DNA of 64,000 nucleotides from Flavobacterium sp. (GTDB taxonomy: Bacteria; Bacteroidota; Bacteroidia; Flavobacteriales; Flavobacteriaceae), in NCBI RefSeq assembly GCF_013823965.1, contig NZ_PNNA01000028.1, forward strand, positions 1-64,000. Direction: 5' to 3'. This document shows positions 19,470 through 29,219 of the stretch, one piece after another. The notes below the pieces were generated by a model that was not told where the DNA came from, did not search any database, and worked only from the letters and a program-made list of their open reading frames with translations. The translations under genes were made by a program, and so were the position numbers. Positions within the stretch are counted from its first letter, which is position 1. Every line of letters starts with the position of its first letter.

Positions 19470-20199
19470 AACAAAATTAATGACGGATACATCCTTGTCT
19501 TATTGCCCAGGATGCGGACATGGAACGGCTCATAATCTAACCATGGAAGTCATTGATGAAATGGGCATTTCGGAAGATGTTATTGGTGTTGCACCAGTTG
19601 GTTGCTCCGTTTTGGCCTACGATTTTATGGATATTGACATGTCACAGGCTGCTCATGGTCGTGCTCCTGCGGTTGCAACAGCCATTTCAAGACTTTGGCC
19701 GGAAAAATATGTGTTTACGTATCAAGGTGACGGCGATTTGGCCGCCATAGGAACAGCCGAAACCATTCACGCCTGCAACAGGGGAGAGAATATTGTCATT
19801 ATTTTTGTCAATAACGGCATCTACGGAATGACCGGCGGACAGATGGCGCCAACAACCTTGGCCGGAATGAAATCGTCCACTTCGCCTTATGGCAGAGAAA
19901 TTGAAACTATGGGTTCGCCCTTAAAAATAACAGAATTAATTGCCAATCTTCCCGGAGTTTATTACGTAACCAGACACTCCGTTCACACACACAAACACGC
20001 TCGAAAAGCTAAAATAGCCATCCGAAAAGCATTTGAAAACACACGGTTAAAAAAAGGACTTTCTTTTATCGAAATCCTGTCCAACTGTAATTCGGGTTGG
20101 AAAATGACACCAAACGAGTCCAACATTTGGATGGAAGAAAATATGTTTCCTTATTTTCCTCTTGGTGACATAAAAGTTGAAGGTAAATTAAAACAGTAA
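19423..20199 (+). CDS. korB: 2-oxoacid:ferredoxin oxidoreductase subunit beta (TPP-binding)
   Basis: 'YCPGCGHGTAHNL', 'GDGDLAAIG', 'NNGIYGMTGGQMAPTT'. True start may be the internal Met beginning MTDTSLSYCPGC. Confidence 0.93.
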   Translation: MEVADIIKQENQVFCKTKLMTDTSLSYCPGCGHGTAHNLTMEVIDEMGISEDVIGVAPVGCSVLAYDFMDIDMSQAAHGRAPAVATAISRLWPEKYVFTYQGDGDLAAIGTAETIHACNRGENIVIIFVNNGIYGMTGGQMAPTTLAGMKSSTSPYGREIETMGSPLKITELIANLPGVYYVTRHSVHTHKHARKAKIAIRKAFENTRLKKGLSFIEILSNCNSGWKMTPNESNIWMEENMFPYFPLGDIKVEGKLKQ

Positions 20200-20203
20200 A
20201 GCG

Positions 20204-20776
20204 ATGACAGAAGAAATTATGATTGCAGGTTTTGGAGGACAAGGAGTGCTTTCAATGGGTAAAATATTGGCTTATTCTGGAATAATGCAAGATCAGGAAG
20301 TCAGCTGGATGCCTTCTTATGGTCCTGAAATGCGAGGAGGAACGGCAAATGTCACCGTGATTTTAAGTGACGAAAGAATTAGTTCTCCCTATTTGAAAAT
20401 TGTGGATACCGCCATTATTTTGAACCAACAATCTATGGATAAATTTGAGGAATCCGTAAAACCAGGAGGTATTTTAATTTATGATCCCAACGGAATCACG
20501 CATCATCCATCCAGGACGGATATTAGTATTTTTCAAATTGAAGGCACTAAATTAGCTGCCGAAATGGGGAACAAGAAAATTTTTAACATGGTAATTTTAG
20601 GTGGATTTTTAAAAGAAAAACCCGTCGTAAAATTAGAAAACGTGATTGAAGGTTTAAAAAAATCAATCTCTGAACGCTATCATAATTTAATTCCATTGAA
20701 TGTCGAAGCCATTACAATGGGCATGAACAACATCGTTCCTTATTATGTAGTCAAAGAACCTGTTTTTCAAAATTAA
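20204..20776 (+). CDS. korC: 2-oxoacid:ferredoxin oxidoreductase subunit gamma
   Basis: 'GFGGQGVLSMGKILAYSGIMQDQEVSWMPSYGPEMRGGTANVTVILSDERI'. Confidence 0.93.
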   Translation: MTEEIMIAGFGGQGVLSMGKILAYSGIMQDQEVSWMPSYGPEMRGGTANVTVILSDERISSPYLKIVDTAIILNQQSMDKFEESVKPGGILIYDPNGITHHPSRTDISIFQIEGTKLAAEMGNKKIFNMVILGGFLKEKPVVKLENVIEGLKKSISERYHNLIPLNVEAITMGMNNIVPYYVVKEPVFQN

Positions 20777-22842
20777 TTTTTCATATTTTTTTCGATTCTA
20801 ATTCTGGCATCGACGGCAAAAATTTCTTTTGAATTACCTAATAGCGGATTCAAATCCAGCTCTGCTATTTCAGGGGCAGCCAATATTAAAGCGGAAATTT
20901 TTTCGATAATTTCCGCAAATATTTTTTCATTGACGCCTTCTTGGTTTCTGATGCCTTGAATTATTTTGTAGGATTTTAAATTTTGAATCATTTCAAAAGC
21001 TTCAATTTTTGAAACAGGTACCAGCGCGGCATTGATGTCGTTTAAAACTTCAATGTATATTCCCCCTAAACCGCATAAAACCAAATGGCCAAAATTCCCT
21101 TCCTTCTTTGCTCCAATGAAAAGTTCCACTCCTTTTTTCATAGGCTGGATTAACACGGCTTTTGCACCTTCAATTTGCATGATTTTGTCATAAGATTCCG
21201 TTACTTGTTCCCTGGAATTAATGTTTAAAATAATGCCTCCAACATCAGATTTGTGCGTGGGACCAATCACTTTCATCACCACGGGAAAACCCATTTTTTC
21301 GGTTTCGGATAGGCATGATTTTGCACTACGGCATTCGGCTTGTTCCACTATTGGAATCGTTGCCGCAACTAACAAAGTTTTTACTTGTTGCGGTTCTAGA
21401 TAGCCGTCTGTGGCTCCATCTATTACAGATCTGATGGTTTTTATATCAATATTTTTTTGTGGTATTTTTTCAACGATGGGTAGAGTTGTTCTCAATGTTT
21501 TGGCCAAGGCATTTCCTAGCAGCACTTCATCTGGAAAATTGATATTGCCTTTCGAGATGAAATAATCGATTTCCTTTTTAGCATTCACCACAGAGGGCAA
21601 TATGGGGAAAATTGGTTTCGAACATGTTCTCATTTTTTTATCCAAAACATCGTAAACGTCATAGACTTCAAACAATCCGGGACTTCCAAAAATAACAACC
21701 ATTGCATCTATATTCGAAAATTTATTTTCACAATAATCAATAATTGTCCCTAAATGTTCTGCGGTTCCAGTGGCTAAAAAATCAATGGGATTTGAAACCG
21801 AGGAACCCAAAAACAGTTTTTCGAGCAAGATTTCACTCTCTTTTCCATCAATTTCCGGGATATTTAAACCGTTCTTGGATAAAGTGTCCGTGAGCATTAC
21901 AGCCGGTCCACCTGCATGGGTGATTATGGCAATATTTTTGCCTTTTAATTCCTTGTGCAAAAAAATTCCGGCCACGGTTATCAGTTCATTTCTGCCGTAG
22001 CAACGCACAATTCCTGATTTTTTAAACATGGCATCAACGGCAACGTCAGAATTGGCCAATGCTCCGGTATGTGAACTCGCTGCCCTGCTGCCTGCCGATG
22101 AACTTCCTGCTTTGATGGCGGCAATTCTACAGCCTTTTTTGATTAACGAAGTGGCGTGTTTTATGAATTTTTGTGGATTTCCAATACTTTCGATGTAAAG
22201 CAATTTTACCCTCGAACTTTTGCCCTTTTCAAAAGTAGCATCTAAATGTTCCAAAACATCTTCGACGCCAATTTGTGCTGAATTTCCCATAGAATAAACA
22301 CTCGAAAAAGGCAAGCCTGTTGCCATTGCAGCTTCCAGAATGAATACGGCCGTTGCTCCAGATCCTGAAATAAAATCAACACCGTTTGGATTTAATTTGG
22401 GAATTGGCGAAGTAAAAACGCCCGCATAATTTGGATTGATTAAGCCTATATTATTTGGCCCGAGCAAGGTGCCTCCCACGGCTTTTATTTCCTGTACAAT
22501 TTGTTGTTCCAAGATTTTTCCTTCGTCATCTTTCTCTCCGAATCCGGCTGAAAAAATGATAAAACCTTTGGTGTTTTTTTTCTGCGCCAAGATTTTGACA
22601 GTTTCCAAAGTGAATTTGGCCGCTATGGCAATAATTGCTAAATCCACGGATGGAATTTTTGAAACATTTTGATGGCATTTCAGGCCTTGCACTTCGGTTT
22701 CTTTCGGATTTACGGCAAACAATTCGCCTTTGAAATTATGGGTAATCAGGTTTTTTAAAACACTTCCGCCTGGAGTATGAACATTATTTGAAGCACCAAC
22801 AACAACTATACTTTTAGGATTTATTAATTCTTTGTTTAGCAT
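20773..22842 (-). CDS. ADP-forming acyl-CoA synthetase (acetate--CoA ligase family, fused alpha-beta)
   Basis: N-terminal CoA-binding 'PKSIVVVGASNNVHTPGGSVLKNL', 'AASSHTGALANSD' phospho-His region, C-terminal ATP-grasp_5 'FPVVMKVIGPTHKSDVGGIILNI'. Confidence 0.93.
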   Translation of the reverse strand: MLNKELINPKSIVVVGASNNVHTPGGSVLKNLITHNFKGELFAVNPKETEVQGLKCHQNVSKIPSVDLAIIAIAAKFTLETVKILAQKKNTKGFIIFSAGFGEKDDEGKILEQQIVQEIKAVGGTLLGPNNIGLINPNYAGVFTSPIPKLNPNGVDFISGSGATAVFILEAAMATGLPFSSVYSMGNSAQIGVEDVLEHLDATFEKGKSSRVKLLYIESIGNPQKFIKHATSLIKKGCRIAAIKAGSSSAGSRAASSHTGALANSDVAVDAMFKKSGIVRCYGRNELITVAGIFLHKELKGKNIAIITHAGGPAVMLTDTLSKNGLNIPEIDGKESEILLEKLFLGSSVSNPIDFLATGTAEHLGTIIDYCENKFSNIDAMVVIFGSPGLFEVYDVYDVLDKKMRTCSKPIFPILPSVVNAKKEIDYFISKGNINFPDEVLLGNALAKTLRTTLPIVEKIPQKNIDIKTIRSVIDGATDGYLEPQQVKTLLVAATIPIVEQAECRSAKSCLSETEKMGFPVVMKVIGPTHKSDVGGIILNINSREQVTESYDKIMQIEGAKAVLIQPMKKGVELFIGAKKEGNFGHLVLCGLGGIYIEVLNDINAALVPVSKIEAFEMIQNLKSYKIIQGIRNQEGVNEKIFAEIIEKISALILAAPEIAELDLNPLLGNSKEIFAVDARIRIEKNMKN

Positions 22843-23219
22843 AAATTATCATTTAGGAAATGATTTCGAAGTTTTTTTATCCAATAACTCAATATTGTTT
22901 TCTAATGGAATCAATTTTATTCCATTTTTGCAATGCCTTAAATTTACAGCTTTCAAAGCAATAAACAATAAAAAACAGTACAAAATATTTTTCTTCTTAT
23001 AAGATAATTTTTATTTATAATTAGTTAATTATCAGTGATTTATATATGAATTATTTGTAAATTTAATGGTTTTTAATACTGCTAATATACCAAATGAAAT
23101 TTTGCCTCTAATTTCATCTAGTCTACTTAAAATTTAATATTGAAATAATTACTTAGGGAGGAATCTGAAAATCCTTGAAAAGAGTAGGGAAATTATTTAA
23201 CTCATTAAAATTTACTAGC

Positions 23220-25538
23220 ATGAAAGCAAAAATCTTTACTTCATTAATTTTGGGATGGCTGTTTTTGTCCGCTTCACTTGGTCAGGCCCAAAATGTTTTA
23301 TCGGATGGTGAGTTCAACACGACCACAACAATCAATAACTACTTTAGTCAGCCAGAACCGGATAATGTTTGGTATTCTTGGCAGAATTGGCAAATCAACA
23401 ATAACGTGACCGTTGTTGACGGTGTATGCCATTACGACGTGGTAACCTTGGGAGCGGCAAAAAACACTTGGGACATTCAACTGATTCAAAAAGGGTTTCC
23501 CTTGATACAAGGACATACTTACCGACTTTCTTTCGATGTGAAAGCTGATGCTTATCGCAGTTTTGGTCTTTTCTTGGGCGAGAATGGAGGCAATTGGATC
23601 AGCTTGATAGGCTATGACAAGTACACTCAATTTGCCACTACGGATTGGAAAACCATAACAATTGATTTTGTAGCCACAGCAGTGTTTTCAAGTCACAAAT
23701 TAAGTTTTGAATTGGGTGCGGAACAAGTAGTCACACATTTTGACAATATTATGTTGGTCGATATGGGGATAATTGTACCCAGCATTGGTGTTCTGGGTAG
23801 TTCTTTAAATGGCTGGGATGTTGATGTGGACATGCAAACAACAGATGGAATAAAATATATGTTGTTAAATTATCCGTTGACTGCCGGCTTTGTCAAATTC
23901 AGGCAAGACAATACTTGGGATATAAATTGGGGTGGTAGCAACTTTCCTTCTGGTGTTGCCTATCCAAACGGTCCAGATATTTTTATACCGGTTTTAGGGA
24001 ATTATGATATTATTTTTAATAGACTGACAGGGGAATATTTATTTGTGTGTGTCAGTAATTGCCCCGCTTCCGTGGGAATTCTGGGGAGTGCCGTTCCGCC
24101 AGATTTTAGTTGGAACAGTGATGTAAACATGGGAACCATCGATGGAAAAACGTATACCTTAAAAGGCTACACTTTTGTTGATGGTGAAGCAAAATTCAGG
24201 CAAGATGATAGTTGGAACGTGAATTGGGGAAACAGTAGTTTCCCAACAGGTACTGCACTCCTTAATGGTCCAAATATTGCAGTTAAAGCGGGTACTTACA
24301 ATGTAATGTTTAATAGTGTTACCGGAGATTATAGCTTTGATTATCCGGTGATTGGTATTGTTGGTTCTGCTTTAAATAGTTGGGATATTGATGTTGACAT
24401 GCAAACGACAGATGGAATTGCTTACACTTTAAAAAACATTTCGTTTAACGATGGAGAAGTTAAATTCAGGCAGGATCACGAGTGGACAACTAATTGGGGA
24501 AACAATACATTTCCAACAGGTATTGGCTTTCCCAACGGAGCCAACATTCCAGTTCTTGTTGGAACCTATGATGTAACTTTTAACAGGGTTACGGGAGAAT
24601 ACACTTTTACGGCGACTTCTTGCCCCGTTCCAAGCATTAAATGCCCAGATACTATTTACATGGTCAATTCACCGGGAATGTGTGGCACTTATGTTTATTA
24701 TTCTCCAGTTGTTGCTGCGCCCAATTGTGGAGGAGAGGGAATTTCGATAACACAAACTGCCGGATTGGCAAGTGGTTCTTTCTTTCCGGTAGGTACTACA
24801 ACTAATACATTTGTGCTCAAAAATGAAACAAATAATACGGTAACATGTAGTTTTGATGTAATCATTCTAGATTATGAACCACCCGTAATAAAAGGAATTG
24901 CGGATGAATTGGAGCCACTTTGGCCACCAAACCACAAGATGATTCCCGTACAACTTGATTACAATGTGACGGATAATTGTGGAGGCCCCATCACTACTGA
25001 TATTTATGTATATAGCAGTGAACCGGACAATGGATTGGGAGATGGAGACAAGGCTGTAGATTGGGAAATAAAAGATGTGCATACTCTTCTTCTGCGAGCA
25101 GAACGTTCCGGTACAGGAACTGGAAGAATATATTACATATACATAGTTAGCCACGATAACTCGTATAATTATAGCTTTAAAATGGTAACTGTTGCCGTTC
25201 CCCATGATAAAGGAAAAGCGGCAAGTATAGCAAGCACATCTAAACCAAGTAGCACTAATAACAAATCTTCATTTGGTGATACCGCCATCGAAAATGTTTC
25301 ATTTGCGACGAATGTATGGCCTAATCCAAGTAGCGGCAATTTTAAACTTGAAGTTCAATCGGCTTCGAATGAAAATGCCGTACTTTTCATTTTTGACAGC
25401 AACGGACGTTTAGTTTCGAATGTGAATGCTGGCAGTCAACAAACCATTTCTTTTGGTGAAAATTTGAAGGCTGGAATTTATATGGTTGTTGTAAGACAAG
25501 GCAATAATTCCAATACTTTTAAAGTGGTGAAACAATAA
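23220..25538 (+). CDS. T9SS-secreted multidomain protein: N-terminal carbohydrate-binding-like module, three SusE/SusF-like repeats, HYR-like region, T9SS type A sorting domain
   Basis: Signal peptide MKAKIFTSLILGWLFLSASLGQAQN; threefold repeat 'GSxLNxWDxDVDMQTTDGIxYTLKN...GExKFRQDxxWxxNWGxxxFPxG...NGxxIxVxxGTYDVxFNRxTGEYxF'; C-terminal 'VWPNPSSGNFKLEV...LKAGIYMVVVRQGNNSNTFKVVKQ'. Confidence 0.85.
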   Translation: MKAKIFTSLILGWLFLSASLGQAQNVLSDGEFNTTTTINNYFSQPEPDNVWYSWQNWQINNNVTVVDGVCHYDVVTLGAAKNTWDIQLIQKGFPLIQGHTYRLSFDVKADAYRSFGLFLGENGGNWISLIGYDKYTQFATTDWKTITIDFVATAVFSSHKLSFELGAEQVVTHFDNIMLVDMGIIVPSIGVLGSSLNGWDVDVDMQTTDGIKYMLLNYPLTAGFVKFRQDNTWDINWGGSNFPSGVAYPNGPDIFIPVLGNYDIIFNRLTGEYLFVCVSNCPASVGILGSAVPPDFSWNSDVNMGTIDGKTYTLKGYTFVDGEAKFRQDDSWNVNWGNSSFPTGTALLNGPNIAVKAGTYNVMFNSVTGDYSFDYPVIGIVGSALNSWDIDVDMQTTDGIAYTLKNISFNDGEVKFRQDHEWTTNWGNNTFPTGIGFPNGANIPVLVGTYDVTFNRVTGEYTFTATSCPVPSIKCPDTIYMVNSPGMCGTYVYYSPVVAAPNCGGEGISITQTAGLASGSFFPVGTTTNTFVLKNETNNTVTCSFDVIILDYEPPVIKGIADELEPLWPPNHKMIPVQLDYNVTDNCGGPITTDIYVYSSEPDNGLGDGDKAVDWEIKDVHTLLLRAERSGTGTGRIYYIYIVSHDNSYNYSFKMVTVAVPHDKGKAASIASTSKPSSTNNKSSFGDTAIENVSFATNVWPNPSSGNFKLEVQSASNENAVLFIFDSNGRLVSNVNAGSQQTISFGENLKAGIYMVVVRQGNNSNTFKVVKQ
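23781..24610 (+). repeat. Three intragenic repeats of about 90 aa (approx. 23781-24050, 24069-24345, 24348-24610)
   Basis: Aligned by eye from translation; repeats 1 and 3 are the most similar. Confidence 0.8.
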
Positions 25539-25561
25539 ACCACAAAAAAAATAAATTTTTT

Positions 25562-25590
25562 GAGGCTGCCCGTCATAATGGACAGCCTCT
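25562..25590 (+). terminator. Rho-independent terminator
   Basis: GAGGCTG...CAGCCTC stem followed by T8. Confidence 0.85.
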
Positions 25591-25638
25591 TTTTTTTAAA
25601 TTCCACAAATTTACTTATTTTTATAAAAAATAGTATTT

Positions 25639-26298
25639 ATGACTTTTTATGCCAAACCAGTATTGCTTCTTTGCACTTTTATTTGTGTAATTTCCTGTAA
25701 ATCCCAAACCGCAGTTTCCAATAATTTTTCCAAAAATTTGCCAGTTGTCGATGACACCACATTCGTGAATATAAAAGACTACAGCAAAGATTTTGTTTAT
25801 GACATGAAATATGCCACTTCGGATAATTTTTTGAAAGCCAAAGTGTACGATTGCGCAGAATGTTTTTTGCGATTGAAAACCGTTAAAGCGATTGTCCAAG
25901 CAAATGAAGCCTTTATGAAAATGGGTTATAAAATCAAGTTTTTTGATTGTTACAGACCTTTGGATATTCAAAAAAAAATGTGGAAAATTGTTTCCAATCC
26001 TTCTTATGTTGCCGATCCCAGCAAAGGTTCCATACACAATAGAGGAGGAGCCGTTGACATCACATTAGTCGATTTTAACGGAAAGGAACTCGATATGGGA
26101 ACTTCTTTCGATTTTTTTGGTGTTGAAGCTGGCCACGATTATTTCAATCTTTCGCCAGAAATCCTCGCCAACAGGGAACTGTTAAAAAAAACAATGAAGG
26201 AAAATGGGTTTAACGCGCTAGATTCGGAATGGTGGCATTACAATTTAAAATCAGCGTTGAATGACAAAGTTTCCAATGCTAAATGGAACTGCGATTAG
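25639..26298 (+). CDS. D-alanyl-D-alanine dipeptidase (M15D, VanX/DdpX-like), lipoprotein
   Basis: 'DFVYDMKYATSDNFL', 'DCYRPLDIQKKMW', 'SIHNRGGAVDITLVD', 'EWWHYNL' motifs; lipobox 'VISCKS'. Confidence 0.92.
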   Translation: MTFYAKPVLLLCTFICVISCKSQTAVSNNFSKNLPVVDDTTFVNIKDYSKDFVYDMKYATSDNFLKAKVYDCAECFLRLKTVKAIVQANEAFMKMGYKIKFFDCYRPLDIQKKMWKIVSNPSYVADPSKGSIHNRGGAVDITLVDFNGKELDMGTSFDFFGVEAGHDYFNLSPEILANRELLKKTMKENGFNALDSEWWHYNLKSALNDKVSNAKWNCD

Positions 26299-26865
26299 TT
26301 ATTCTATGCAATGCAAGTAATTGACAAAATAGGTTTCCGGTTGATAGACCTTATTGTCAAGTTCCGATTGAAATTCTTTTTTGATGACATAATCTTCAAT
26401 GTCTGTCAGGTATTTTATTCGCATCAAATTTACGGGCGCGCTTTTTAGGTCTTCAAAAGAACCTTTCATAAACATAAAAGTTCCGGTTAGAATTCTGTTG
26501 TTAAAGCCTTTTTCGTCTCGAATCAATGTGCCACAATTTTCTTGGTCAATATGGAGTAGCGTTATTATTTTGCCATTATTTAACTGTAAAAATAATTTGG
26601 AATTTTTGTCAAAACAATTGGCTTTTAAAAATTCTTTGCTTTTTTGGATGAAATTAATGTTCAAGGTTGGCGTGCCGTCCGTCAATGCCAATGAATAAAA
26701 GATGTAATTGGTATTTCCTGCAAAATTTTTCTCGTAAATCATGTATTCCTTGGTCGATTTGTAGGTTCCAATAGAATCGGTAACATTTGCACTGTATTCA
26801 CAAGGTTTCTGGGCGAATAAAGTACTGCTTATCATGCATAAAATTAGTAGGACTGCCTTTTTCAT
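26299..26865 (-). CDS. Hypothetical secreted protein
   Basis: Signal peptide from internal Met MKKAVLLILCMISSTLFAQKP; no recognised domain. Confidence 0.6.
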   Translation of the reverse strand: MKKAVLLILCMISSTLFAQKPCEYSANVTDSIGTYKSTKEYMIYEKNFAGNTNYIFYSLALTDGTPTLNINFIQKSKEFLKANCFDKNSKLFLQLNNGKIITLLHIDQENCGTLIRDEKGFNNRILTGTFMFMKGSFEDLKSAPVNLMRIKYLTDIEDYVIKKEFQSELDNKVYQPETYFVNYLHCIE

Positions 26866-26867
26866 TT

Positions 26868-28049
26868 TTAGTATATTTTTTTGCAAATTAAAACTATTTT
26901 GTTGTCATTTTCATCAGTTGTAAAAAAACAATACCGATTTCCGCCTTCTTTTATTTTCCATTTTTTTCGAATGCTTTCAACCGTGTCGGGAAAATTTCTG
27001 GTGGTGATGTTTAGCTGTTGATTTTCAAGATGCACCTTCATTTCATTTTTATGATATGGAAATGTGTTTTCAATGTCAAAAATCCTTCCTGGAAAAGTCA
27101 CGAGCGTTGAATTCGTGTATAAATGCGAATGTTTGTGCAGTTTATTTAGGTTGTAAAAAGTTCCCACTTCATCAAATCCTCCTGATTTCATTATGGCGCT
27201 GTTGGGTTCGTACAAATACTTTTGGGGCAAACCATAGGTTGCCATTTCAGGTTTTTTGTCCAAAATAAATTCGAAAACATCCCTTTTTTCCTTTACAATA
27301 TTGACCGTTTTTATCTTGATTTCACCGGAATAATCTTTGTGAATTTCCCATAATAATTCCTTTACTTCATTTTCAAGAGCCACGACATGGATGGTCTTTA
27401 CATTTTTGAGTTCGGATAATCCTGCCGAAATATCGAGCAAAGGAGCTGTTTTTATTAGAATGGAATCTGAATATTGAAACAACAAATCAAGATGTTCGGG
27501 AACATTGGGCAAACAATCTTGGAGCATGAAAACTTTGCCTTTGGCATTGTTTCTTCGAGAAGGATCAATATAAATCCAATCCAATTTGGTGTTTAATTGG
27601 GTTAAAATTTCTAAACTATCTCCCGAATGGCAAGAGATATTTTTTACCTCCAGTTTTTCGAAATTATGTTTTACAATATCAGAGAGTTCTTGATTTATTT
27701 CGCAATGCGCCACAACTTTCATTTTTTTTGCAAAATAAAAATCATCAACTCCAAAACCTCCAGTCAAATCAATTAGGCTTTCGCCGAAAACGATGGTGTT
27801 TTTATAGGAAGCCGTCTTTTCGGATGAGGTTTGTTCGACAGAAATTTTGCTTGGATAAATAATGTTTTCTGCTGCAAACCAACTCGGCAATTTGAGTTTT
27901 GCTTTTGTTTTGGCTTCAATTTGGCTCAAGATGGAAATCCATTCCACTTCAGGAAACGGATTTTTTTGTAGGGCTAATTTCGAGATGGTTTCATCAATAT
28001 TGGCATTGATAAATTTTTGAATTTCAGGATTTAGCAGGTTTAAATCCAA
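26868..28049 (-). CDS. Class I SAM-dependent methyltransferase with THUMP-like domain
   Basis: 'DLTGGFGVDDFYFAKKMKVVAHCEINQELSDIVKHNF', 'DWIYIDPSRRNNAKGKVFMLQDC'. Confidence 0.88.
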   Translation of the reverse strand: MDLNLLNPEIQKFINANIDETISKLALQKNPFPEVEWISILSQIEAKTKAKLKLPSWFAAENIIYPSKISVEQTSSEKTASYKNTIVFGESLIDLTGGFGVDDFYFAKKMKVVAHCEINQELSDIVKHNFEKLEVKNISCHSGDSLEILTQLNTKLDWIYIDPSRRNNAKGKVFMLQDCLPNVPEHLDLLFQYSDSILIKTAPLLDISAGLSELKNVKTIHVVALENEVKELLWEIHKDYSGEIKIKTVNIVKEKRDVFEFILDKKPEMATYGLPQKYLYEPNSAIMKSGGFDEVGTFYNLNKLHKHSHLYTNSTLVTFPGRIFDIENTFPYHKNEMKVHLENQQLNITTRNFPDTVESIRKKWKIKEGGNRYCFFTTDENDNKIVLICKKIY

Positions 28050-28051
28050 AA

Positions 28052-29143
28052 TTATATGTTTTTTGTTAGTAGTTTTATTACTGCATTTTCAGGGAAAAAT
28101 TCTTTTCCTATTACTTTTAGGATTGTGTACAAGGGAACGGCTATGACCATTCCTAAAATTCCGGACAGAAAACCTGCAATCAAGATAACCAGAAATATCT
28201 CCAATGGATGTGAGCTGACACTTTTGGAAAAAATAAGCGGTTGCGAGAGGTTGTTGTCAATGATTTGCACAATCCAAAATCCTATCAAAACGTAGATGGT
28301 GGTAGGTAAAATTTCGGTTTGAAAATCACTCCCCAAGTTGCTCAACATCGTTAAAATTGCTGCCAAAACCGAAGCAATCAATGGACCAATGTATGGCACA
28401 ATATTCAAAACGGCACACAAAAAGGCGATTATGAACATATTTGGAATGCCAAAAATTAACAATACAATCAGGTACAAAAGGAAGACGATAAACAATTGAA
28501 GCAGCAACCCAATAAAATAGCGGGAAAGCAGGTGATTTATTTTGTGCACAGAGTTTAAAATTTTGTCTTCTTGACTGTCTGGAATCAATTTTTTGGCTCC
28601 TTCGATAAATAGCAAGCTGTCTTTCAGAAAGAAAAAAGTAATAAATAATACCGAAGCAAGGCCAATTCCGAAGCTACTTATGGTGCCCAAGACGATATTT
28701 AAAAAATCAGGAATAAAATTGAAATTAATTTTTGAAGTTATATTGGCTTCCTTGATGACTTTCTCAGAATCAATATGATGACTTTCTAAAAAAACGGAAG
28801 TTTGGTTTAATAATTCGGTTATGTTTTTTTCAATTTCCGCCGTTTTCAACAGGGATAAATTTTCCCCTTGAGACGATATCAATGGGATAAACATCAAGAC
28901 AAAACCAGTAATAAACAGTACAAAAATAAAAAGTGTCGCAATTGTCGCCAACGTATGCTTGAATTTAAGCCTTTTTTTAAAGAAATCAAGTATTGGATTT
29001 CCTATCAACGTGAGGATTAAGGCTACAATAAGATAGATTACAATGGACTGGATTAAATACAAGAAATACATGCAAACCACCACCAAAACTAGAAGACCTA
29101 TCGCTCTTAAAATCCCGTTTGCTATTATTTTTGAAGTTATCAT
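28052..29143 (-). CDS. AI-2E family transporter (PerM-like)
   Basis: Multi-TM; 'NIVPYIGPLIASVLAAILTML' and 'SQPLIFSKSVSSHPLEIFLVILIAGFLSGILGMVIAVPLYTILKV'. Confidence 0.92.
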   Translation of the reverse strand: MITSKIIANGILRAIGLLVLVVVCMYFLYLIQSIVIYLIVALILTLIGNPILDFFKKRLKFKHTLATIATLFIFVLFITGFVLMFIPLISSQGENLSLLKTAEIEKNITELLNQTSVFLESHHIDSEKVIKEANITSKINFNFIPDFLNIVLGTISSFGIGLASVLFITFFFLKDSLLFIEGAKKLIPDSQEDKILNSVHKINHLLSRYFIGLLLQLFIVFLLYLIVLLIFGIPNMFIIAFLCAVLNIVPYIGPLIASVLAAILTMLSNLGSDFQTEILPTTIYVLIGFWIVQIIDNNLSQPLIFSKSVSSHPLEIFLVILIAGFLSGILGMVIAVPLYTILKVIGKEFFPENAVIKLLTKNI

Positions 29144-29170
29144 TTGTATTTTTTAGTGGATAAAGATAAA

Positions 29171-29197
29171 AAAACTCGCTAACAAGTAGCGAGTTTT
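29171..29197 (-). terminator. Hairpin terminator downstream of M43 protease gene
   Basis: AAAACTCGCTA / TAGCGAGTTTT stem with 5-nt loop. Confidence 0.75.
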
Positions 29198-29219
29198 GTA
29201 TGTTAAAAACAGAAAGAAA

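Noticed and set aside
22848-22864. Inverted repeat ATCATTT-agg-AAATGAT just before the acyl-CoA synthetase start
   Set aside because: Lies within the ribosome-binding/5' UTR zone, is AT-rich and could arise by chance; spacing does not fit the FNR core seen at kor.
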